A stretch of 64,000 nt of DNA from assembly GCA_023393635.1 (NCBI GenBank), contig JAEWKT010000018.1, positions 1-64,000 of the forward strand. The letters run 5' to 3'. The translations under genes were made by a program, and so were the position numbers. Positions 1 to 6,361 of the stretch are shown one piece after another (position 1 is the first letter of the stretch; every line of letters starts with the position of its first letter). This stretch comes from Pseudomonadota bacterium (GTDB lineage: Bacteria; Pseudomonadota; Gammaproteobacteria; Pseudomonadales; Moraxellaceae). Below the pieces are notes generated by a model. The model was not told the origin of the DNA, made no database searches, and was given only the letters and a program-made list of their open reading frames with translations.

Positions 1-2081
1 CCCTAGTAGGCTGCGGTAGCGACAATAACGACAACACTAGCTCAAATAACGACACTACTCCGCCTGTGACACCACCACAACCTGATCCATCAACACGTCC
101 AGAAAGCTTAAATTTTACAACAGTGAACAAGAATAAAAACGACCTTGTGACTGTACCAGAGGGTTATGAAGCCACGGTACTCTATGCACTGGGAGATTCT
201 TTACATTCTAGCGTTGCTGCGTGGCAAGACAGCAGTCGTGAAAGTGGCGCGTCTTATAGCATGCGCTCAGGTGACTGCCACGATGGCATGCATTTTTTTG
301 GTTTAGGCAATAACAATAAGTGGCAGGCAAATCAATCGGCGCGTGGCTTACTGGTATTGAACCACGAATACATTAACCCTAACTACTTGCACCCTACAGG
401 CGCCACGGTAGTTGCGGGCAAGCGTACCATTGAAGATGAAGTGATTAAGGAATTTAATGCACATGGCGTGTCTGTGCTTGAAGTGCGCAAAGATGAAAAA
501 ACCAGCCAGGTCAGCATTGTCAAAGACTCGGTGTTTAATCGTCGTATTACTGCCACCACTGATATGGAGCTTAGCGGCCCAGTAAAAGGCAGCGCACTGG
601 TTAAAACCAAGTTTTCCATGAATGGCACCAAAACTCGCGGCACCAACAACAATTGCGGTAATGGTCATACACCTTGGGGTACTTACCTCACCTGCGAAGA
701 AAACTACATTGGTTATTTTGCCCGTAATGCCACTGATGACTTAAAGCGCAGTGCAAAAGAAATAGTGGCGTTGAATCGTTATGGCCTAAAGCAAGGTTCA
801 GGTTCACGCTATCAGTGGGAAACCGTGACTGGCAGCAGTGAGCAAGACCTATTTAACCGCTGGGATGCTTCAGTATTGGCCGAAAGTGCCGAACAAGATT
901 ACCGTAATGGCCCTAACGGATTTGGCTGGGTAGTAGAAATTGATCCATTTTCAACTGCTGCACCACGCAAACGTTCTGCGCTAGGCCGCTTTGCACATGA
1001 AGACTGTCAGGTCGGGGCGGCAGTTGAAGGTCAGCCCTTAACTTTTTATATGGGTGATGACTCCAAAGGCGAATACATCTATAAGTTTGTCTCCAAAGCA
1101 CTATGGAGTAATGCAGACATTAACGCAGGCTATGCAGCTGGCGACAAATACTTAAATCAGGGCACGCTGTATGTGGCCAAATTTAGTGAAGATGGCAGCG
1201 GCCAATGGATTGAACTCAGCTTTGGTAAAAATGGCCTAAGCAGCATTAATACCACCTACCCCTTTGCTGATCAGGCTGATGTGCTGATTCATGCGCGTTT
1301 GGCAGGTGACATGGTTGGTGCAACCAAAATGGATCGTCCAGAATGGTGTGCAGTTAATCCAGCCAATGGCGAAGTATATGTCACGCTCACCAACAATAGC
1401 GATCGTGGCAAAAAATACCCTGTTGATGCCATGAATCCACGCCAATATGAAGACGATAAAGCTGGTAAAACCTCCATTGGCAATAACAACGGCCATATTA
1501 TTCGCTTTAAAGAAGCAGACAACCGCCACGATGCCACCACATTTAGCTGGGATATTTACCTGTTTGGCGCACAAGCCGATGCTGCGGATGCCATTAATTT
1601 GTCTGGCCTCACGGATGCCAATGACTTTTCCAGCCCCGATGGCATGTGGTTTGATAGTCGTGGTGTATTGTGGATTCAAACCGATGATGGCCAATATACT
1701 GATGTGACCAACTGTATGATGCTGGCCGCACTACCAGGCCAAGTGGGTGATGGTGGCGTTGCCAGTGCACAGGCTCTAAGTAATACATCTGGCCAGCAAA
1801 TGACCATTAAAGGCAAAAACGTCAGTGAAAACAGTTTAAAACGCTTTTTGGTTGGACCTAATGAATGTGAAATCACAGGAATTGCCATGACCCCCGATTG
1901 CAAGGCAATATTCATTAACGTGCAGCATCCTGGTGAAGAAAGCCAGCCTGACTATAATAATCCTGCCAGTTTTGGCAGTCACTGGCCTGCCACCCAAACC
2001 AATGCCAATAACACCACGAGTCGTCCACGCTCAGCAACCGTGGTAGTTACCCGTAAGGATGGTGGTGTATTGCTTGCGTAA
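1..2081 (+). CDS. PhoX-type alkaline phosphatase (DUF839), lipoprotein, 5' end outside window
   Basis: Likely calcium/iron-dependent phosphatase of the PhoX (DUF839) family, releasing phosphate from organic esters outside the cytoplasm. The open frame runs to the left edge: codons from position 3 read L-V-G-C followed by a Ser/Asn/Asp/Thr/Pro-rich linker, so the protein looks like a lipoprotein whose signal peptide begins before base 1. The GTG at 66 lies after this lipobox and is not the start. Family signatures are NCGNGHTPWGTYLTCEENY (near 655-710), GRFAHEDC (near 990), VYVTLTNNS (near 1375) and SSPDGMWFDSRGVLWIQTDD (near 1630-1690). About 692 residues are visible, the usual PhoX size. PhoX proteins are often Tat-exported; the Tat motif, if any, is off the window. 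A hairpin terminator follows. Phosphate-starvation control is typical of the family, but no promoter is visible here. Confidence 0.85.
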   Translation, partial: LVGCGSDNNDNTSSNNDTTPPVTPPQPDPSTRPESLNFTTVNKNKNDLVTVPEGYEATVLYALGDSLHSSVAAWQDSSRESGASYSMRSGDCHDGMHFFGLGNNNKWQANQSARGLLVLNHEYINPNYLHPTGATVVAGKRTIEDEVIKEFNAHGVSVLEVRKDEKTSQVSIVKDSVFNRRITATTDMELSGPVKGSALVKTKFSMNGTKTRGTNNNCGNGHTPWGTYLTCEENYIGYFARNATDDLKRSAKEIVALNRYGLKQGSGSRYQWETVTGSSEQDLFNRWDASVLAESAEQDYRNGPNGFGWVVEIDPFSTAAPRKRSALGRFAHEDCQVGAAVEGQPLTFYMGDDSKGEYIYKFVSKALWSNADINAGYAAGDKYLNQGTLYVAKFSEDGSGQWIELSFGKNGLSSINTTYPFADQADVLIHARLAGDMVGATKMDRPEWCAVNPANGEVYVTLTNNSDRGKKYPVDAMNPRQYEDDKAGKTSIGNNNGHIIRFKEADNRHDATTFSWDIYLFGAQADAADAINLSGLTDANDFSSPDGMWFDSRGVLWIQTDDGQYTDVTNCMMLAALPGQVGDGGVASAQALSNTSGQQMTIKGKNVSENSLKRFLVGPNECEITGIAMTPDCKAIFINVQHPGEESQPDYNNPASFGSHWPATQTNANNTTSRPRSATVVVTRKDGGVLLA

Positions 2082-2154
2082 TTAACGGATATGCAGGGCT
2101 GCGCCTCATGCGGCACATCGCAGACTAAGTCACTAATGTAAGTTAAATGCTACT

Positions 2155-2616
2155 TTAGTGAAAAAATACATTTGGCTTATTACTACCAGCAGGTATTTCA
2201 TTATGTATCTGCTGGTTTTTTTCAGCCTGAAAACAAGCATATAAATAACTTTTTATATCCTCAAGCAGCCGCTCTGGGCTAACTAAAATACTTTTCCAGT
2301 CAGGGGTTAAAAATACTGAGGCAGTGGCCTTTTGCTCAATTAATAATGGGATTAATTCTTCAACCAGTGTTTTTAAAGACAATGGAGTAACCTCATACTT
2401 GGCCCACATATTATTTTTGCACAAGCGCGCATATTTTGCTTCTGGCCATAAAGGCAGTGCCATCTTTCCTTCAATGGTGCCAGATACCGCCCAGCCATCC
2501 TGATACAAGCCCCACACCTGACGCTCGGCCACAATTTTTTGAATAAAATAGGTATAACGTGCCTTGGCGTCCATATCCAAAATATTAATGGAGGGGGGAT
2601 TGTTTGGTTTTTGCAT
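2155..2616 (-). CDS. DUF2750 domain protein
   Basis: Small protein of 153 residues made almost entirely of a DUF2750 domain. The family pattern is visible: an N-terminal helix ending in Q-V-W-G-L-Y, then D-G-W-A-V-S, L-P-L-W-P-E-A-K-Y-A, a W about 12 residues on, and a segment ending A-S-V-F-L-T-P-D-W. The biochemical function of DUF2750 is not known to me. There is no signal peptide or membrane segment, so it is probably cytoplasmic. It is monocistronic, convergent with the PhoX gene and divergent from the helicase gene. ATG is at 2616; a weak purine-rich stretch precedes it. Confidence 0.75.
   Translation of the reverse strand: MQKPNNPPSINILDMDAKARYTYFIQKIVAERQVWGLYQDGWAVSGTIEGKMALPLWPEAKYARLCKNNMWAKYEVTPLSLKTLVEELIPLLIEQKATASVFLTPDWKSILVSPERLLEDIKSYLYACFQAEKNQQIHNEIPAGSNKPNVFFH
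2185..2222 (+). terminator. Rho-independent terminator of the PhoX gene
   Basis: Arms 2185-2196 and 2205-2216 (ACCAGCAGGTAT against ATGTATCTGCTGGT) form a 12-bp stem with two wobble pairs and an 8-nt loop, followed by a run of eight T from 2215. It reads on the plus strand. It lies inside the last codons of the convergent DUF2750 gene, so the same bases serve as coding sequence on the other strand. Confidence 0.75.
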
Positions 2617-2744
2617 GAATTATCTCTCGACAAGTCTTAATAGTAAGTAATTGGCAGAAAAGTAAAGCAATTTGCCGACATCGTGTCAAGCAAAGCCCTA
2701 AAGTTAGGCCTGAATGAACCATTCATAGTAACACTTCACGTTTT

Positions 2745-2871
2745 GCCTTAACCCCTGTTTTGCGGTAGCATGAGGGCTTAACTTCCTCTTTTTATTTTGT
2801 GTACAACCACCATCTATGGCTTGGTTGTTTTTGCTTATATCTTGTACTTTTTAATGCCTTAACCCTTGTTT
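2745..2871. repeat. Pair of 16-bp direct repeats upstream of the helicase gene
   Basis: GCCTTAACCCCTGTTT at 2745-2760 and GCCTTAACCCTTGTTT at 2856-2871 match at 15 of 16 positions, 111 bp apart. The second copy ends beside the helicase ribosome-binding site. Between them lies a small hairpin with a T-run (2803-2832). They could be regulator binding sites or target-duplication-like scars; the sequence alone does not decide. Confidence 0.5.
2803..2832 (+). terminator. Possible leader hairpin/attenuator before the helicase gene
   Basis: ACAACCA (2803-2809) pairs with TGGTTGT (2822-2828), followed by TTTTT. The stem has 7 bp and a 12-nt loop. It precedes the helicase start by about 50 bp and follows no plus-strand gene, so if functional it would act as an attenuator or block incoming transcription. 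Confidence 0.35.
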
Positions 2872-2883
2872 AAAAGGAATACT

Positions 2884-4443
2884 GTGTCAGCCCACTATCC
2901 AGATGATCTAAATACAAAAAGCCCACAAGAGTTTTTTGCAACCAAAGAGCAAAGTACCGCTATTGATCATGCCCGTCTGGGTGAATCATTTAAAATTATG
3001 GCCTATGCAGGCACAGGTAAAACCACTACATTAAAATTAATTAGTGACGCCATATCTCATAAAAAAGGCATGTATCTGGCGTTTAACAAAGTCATTGCCA
3101 ATCAAGCACAACAAAAATTTCATGCAGGCGTGGATTGCAGAACCTTTCACTCGCTGGCCTATCGTAATGTAGAACGCGGTATTACCGATAAATTACGTCT
3201 ACCACGCTTAAGCCCACTTAAACTGGCCAGCGAATATCAGCTTGAACCTATCGTTATTCGTCGGTTGCTCGGCAATAATTATGAAAATTTCACTTTAACC
3301 TCCAGCCGTCAAGCCAGCTTAATTAGCAATGCAGTCAGCCAGTTTTGCTCAACCAATGCGCAATACCCAGCACCGCGCCATATTGTTACGCCTGAGTGGA
3401 TGCATGAAGACGACGCCACCGCCATACAGCAACATTTATATCCTTTTGTAGAACGCCGTTGGCTGGAATCCATTGATCCGCGCCACAATGCAGGGATTGG
3501 TCACGATATTTATTTAAAACGCTGGGCACTATCTAGCCCAATTATTCATACCGATTATATTTTGTTTGATGAAGCACAAGATGCCGACCCACTCATGCTG
3601 GGAATCTTACTGAAACAAAAAAATGCCCAGGTGATTTATGTGGGTGATGCGCATCAGCAAATTTATGCGTGGCGCGGTGCGGTCAATGCCATGCAGCAAC
3701 TGCCTTTACCCAGTTCACGCTTAACGCAATCGTTCCGTTTTGGGGAAAGTATTGCTGAGGTGGCGAATGTGTTTTTAACCCAACTGGGTGAAACCGTGCC
3801 TTTGCATGGCCGTGAAGATTTAAAATCGTTGGTAGATACCCAACCTTTTCCAAAAAAACGAAATGCGATTTTGTGTCGTACCAATGCGCGCGCCATGGAA
3901 TTATTACTTTCTGGTCTGGTACAGGGCAATAAAGTGGCGTTGCAGGCAGATCATGACCGCCTTGCGCGTTTTGTGGATGCAGCCAGTGCATTACGCCAAG
4001 GCCGTAAAGTATATGATGTGCCAGAACTATCCTGGTTTAGCTCATGGCATGAAGTGCATGAATACTGCGAAACCAATGACGGCAGCGACATTAAACCCTT
4101 GGTGCGCTTGATTGATGAACATGGCACAGAACCCTTAAAGCGTGCTTTGGCAAAAATCACCCCGTTTGCGCAAGCCGATTATGTGATTTCTACCGCACAC
4201 AAAGCCAAGGGTTTAGAATGGCATCATGTGCAAATTGAAGATGATTATAATTTTAAAATTCAAAAAGATGCTGCAAAAATTACCGTGGAAGAATTGCGAT
4301 TACTTTACGTGGCCTGCACACGCGCGCAACATGGCTTAAATGTGCACTATTTAATGCCACTACTGACCGCACTGCGTAAGGAACAAGCCACGCAAACCAG
4401 GACAGATCAAAAAGGTGATGGTAAGAAGATTGTGGCGTTTTGA
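2884..4443 (+). CDS. UvrD/Rep superfamily 1 DNA helicase, FBH1-like
   Basis: Predicted ATP-dependent DNA helicase of superfamily 1A, about 519 residues. Visible motifs: Walker A AYAGTGKTTT near residues 41-50, Walker B FDEAQD near 228-233, motif III GDAHQQIYAWRGA near 255-267, motif IV TQSFRFG, an LCRTNA motif, motif V STAHKAKGLEW near 435-445, and motif VI LYVACTRAQ. The DEAQD and HQQIYAWRGAVNA wording is closer to eukaryotic FBH1 (FBXO18) and its bacterial homologues than to UvrD, and the protein is shorter than UvrD/PcrA (over 700 aa). FBH1 removes recombinase filaments; such a role here is inference. I chose GTG 2884 because AAGGA lies 5 nt upstream (2874-2878); an in-frame TTG at 2866 lacks such a site. 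A weak TTCTA/TAGAA hairpin with T-run follows the stop. Confidence 0.8.
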   Translation: MSAHYPDDLNTKSPQEFFATKEQSTAIDHARLGESFKIMAYAGTGKTTTLKLISDAISHKKGMYLAFNKVIANQAQQKFHAGVDCRTFHSLAYRNVERGITDKLRLPRLSPLKLASEYQLEPIVIRRLLGNNYENFTLTSSRQASLISNAVSQFCSTNAQYPAPRHIVTPEWMHEDDATAIQQHLYPFVERRWLESIDPRHNAGIGHDIYLKRWALSSPIIHTDYILFDEAQDADPLMLGILLKQKNAQVIYVGDAHQQIYAWRGAVNAMQQLPLPSSRLTQSFRFGESIAEVANVFLTQLGETVPLHGREDLKSLVDTQPFPKKRNAILCRTNARAMELLLSGLVQGNKVALQADHDRLARFVDAASALRQGRKVYDVPELSWFSSWHEVHEYCETNDGSDIKPLVRLIDEHGTEPLKRALAKITPFAQADYVISTAHKAKGLEWHHVQIEDDYNFKIQKDAAKITVEELRLLYVACTRAQHGLNVHYLMPLLTALRKEQATQTRTDQKGDGKKIVAF

Positions 4444-4464
4444 TTTTCTAGCTTTTAGAAATTT

Positions 4465-4983
4465 TTACTGATCAGCCATAATCGCTTTGCTTAATAATCT
4501 TTTAGCGATAATTACTTCTGGAACAAATCCGAGCAATACCAATAGTAATCCTAATAGCGGAAATAAAGCAGGAAAAATCATTTCCATGCTCATACTAAAA
4601 TCCAGATTGGAATAATAGTAAGCCAGAGCACCACATACAGCTCCAATCATCCAAAAAGAAATCAATATAACTATTAGTAAGTGCATACTCATTTGAATTG
4701 AAACTTCACTACCCTGTGCTGTTGAAATAATTTCCCCTCTAATGAAAGGAAGAAAGCTATTTCTATAATTAATAAGCCTTTGAATATCGAAGTTATTTTT
4801 CTCAATATTACCTATGAATAGCTTTTTTTGTATAGGGACGATAGGAAGCATAACTGACCAACCTCCCATTGACGAATATCTTTCATTTTTTGACAAACTG
4901 TTATCAAGAGTCACTTTCTCAAGTTGCTCAATGACTCGTTGCGGCGTCATGGGAATACTCATTTTAAAACGATAGTAAGGCAT
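4465..4983 (-). CDS. Small two-helix membrane protein, unknown function
   Basis: I do not recognise a family. The 172-residue product has a soluble N-terminal part of about 100 residues followed by two hydrophobic segments (about 100-125 and 134-160), ending in a short basic tail. It resembles orphan gene products with a cytoplasmic domain ahead of a membrane hairpin. It is monocistronic between the helicase (convergent) and dusC (divergent). The local sequence looks more AT-rich than its neighbours, which may hint at later acquisition. No catalytic motif is evident. Confidence 0.6.
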   Translation of the reverse strand: MPYYRFKMSIPMTPQRVIEQLEKVTLDNSLSKNERYSSMGGWSVMLPIVPIQKKLFIGNIEKNNFDIQRLINYRNSFLPFIRGEIISTAQGSEVSIQMSMHLLIVILISFWMIGAVCGALAYYYSNLDFSMSMEMIFPALFPLLGLLLVLLGFVPEVIIAKRLLSKAIMADQ

Positions 4984-5115
4984 AAAATAATCATCCGAAC
5001 TTTATATAATTCCAGAGTAGAAAAATAAGTTTAGCTCAAAAATAAAATTTCTCGCCAACTCCCCAAAAAACCATTATAAAGCCTCTAACTTTTTACCCAT
5101 CACGTGAGTGTACTT

Positions 5116-6048
5116 ATGAAACTTATTCTTGCGCCAATGGAAGGCTTAACTGATCCGTTGATGCGGGATTTACTCACCAAAGTGGGTCATTATGATTGGT
5201 GCGTCACCGAGTTTATTCGGATCACGGATAGCCTGCTGCCAGAACATGTATTTTATAATTATTGCCCTGAGCTAAAAAACGGCGGTAAAACCAACAATGG
5301 CACGCCAGTGCATGTGCAATTTTTGGGTAATGATGCCAATCGTCTCGCGCAAAATGCAGCACGTGCGGCAGAGCTTGGCGCACCAGCGATTGATTTAAAC
5401 TTTGGTTGCCCTGCCAAAACCGTCAATCGTCATCGTGGTGGCGCGATTTTGCTGGATGAACCCGAGGTAATTTACAATTTGGTTAAAGCCGTGCGCGATG
5501 CCGTGCCTGCACATATTCCAGTATCGGCCAAAATGCGCTTGGGCTATTTAGATGAAAATAATACTGTCGAGAATGCGCACGCCATTGCCAATGCGGGTGC
5601 AAGCTGGCTTACCGTGCATGCGCGCACCAAAACCGATGGCTATAAACCGCCTGCGCACTGGGACAAATTACCTGCTATACAACAAGCAATTGATATACCT
5701 GTGATTGCCAATGGTGAAATCTGGACAGTTGATAATGCCAAGCGGTGTTTAGAAATGTCAGGTTGCCTGGATTTAATGCTCGGGCGCGGTGCAGTAACCC
5801 GACCTGATTTAGTCAACCAAATTCGTCAAGCAGATGATGCGCGCCAAATGAGCTGGCAAGATTTAGTACAATTACAATTAGAATTTTTGGCAGCCAACAG
5901 TAAAACTGAGCAAGGATTGGTGGGGCGTTATAAACAATGGTTAGGAATGCTGAAAAAAGGTTATCGTGAAGCAGAAGCGTTCTGGGATCAGGTAAAAAGA
6001 ATTAAAGAAATTGAGCCACTATGCGCTGCACTTGCACAACAGCTTTAA
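5116..6048 (+). CDS. dusC: tRNA-dihydrouridine(16) synthase DusC
   Basis: FMN- and NADPH-dependent enzyme reducing uridine to dihydrouridine in the tRNA D-loop; the DusC subgroup acts at U16. The protein opens MKLILAPMEGLTDPLMRDLL, like DusC. The catalytic cysteine lies in NFGCPAKTVN at residue 98, the same position as in E. coli DusC. SAKMRLG, TVHARTK and IANGEIW follow as FMN/phosphate-binding segments, with a C-terminal helical domain for tRNA binding. About 310 residues, family-typical. I prefer ATG 5116 over the in-frame GTG 5104 because homologues begin directly with the barrel strand. Single-gene unit. Confidence 0.9.
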   Translation: MKLILAPMEGLTDPLMRDLLTKVGHYDWCVTEFIRITDSLLPEHVFYNYCPELKNGGKTNNGTPVHVQFLGNDANRLAQNAARAAELGAPAIDLNFGCPAKTVNRHRGGAILLDEPEVIYNLVKAVRDAVPAHIPVSAKMRLGYLDENNTVENAHAIANAGASWLTVHARTKTDGYKPPAHWDKLPAIQQAIDIPVIANGEIWTVDNAKRCLEMSGCLDLMLGRGAVTRPDLVNQIRQADDARQMSWQDLVQLQLEFLAANSKTEQGLVGRYKQWLGMLKKGYREAEAFWDQVKRIKEIEPLCAALAQQL

Positions 6049-6361
6049 ATAAATTCTGCTTGATTAAATTTTTTTGTTTTGGCTATGTAACACTTTAAGC
6101 GTACGTTAATTTTTATTGGGTATAGTTAAGTAATTGCTTGGTTAAAATTTCTTGATTTTTACTGGCGTTTTAGCTTTGTTTTTTGCTGATAGTTTTAGGC
6201 GAAGCGTTTTGGGCTTGCTTTTCAATTTTGCGGCCTCGTTTTTTGCATATTGCTTTTATGATTGTAATCATTCGTTCGTGCTCATTTAAAAGTATGTTTG
6301 CTTATTGAAAGATTTTAATTCAATGGATCGCTGATCCTGTTTATCACAATGGAAATTAAAT
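6049..6361. other. Intergenic leader before the Mrp operon
   Basis: No gene is seen in these 313 bp. The stretch is T-rich on the plus strand. It contains a 14-bp palindrome ATGATT-GT-AATCAT (6258-6271), an inverted repeat ATTGAA/TTCAAT (6304-6309 and 6319-6324), and GGATC-GCT-GATCC (6325-6337) just ahead of the mrpA start. These probably hold the operon promoter, an operator and leader hairpins. No convincing -35/-10 pair could be assigned. Confidence 0.5.

Noticed and set aside
66..68. GTG at 66 as the start of the phosphatase
   Set aside because: The frame is open to the left edge and encodes a lipobox ahead of it.
2745..2871. Direct repeats as ends of an insertion sequence
   Set aside because: No transposase or terminal inverted repeats in the 95 bp between them; listed only as repeats.
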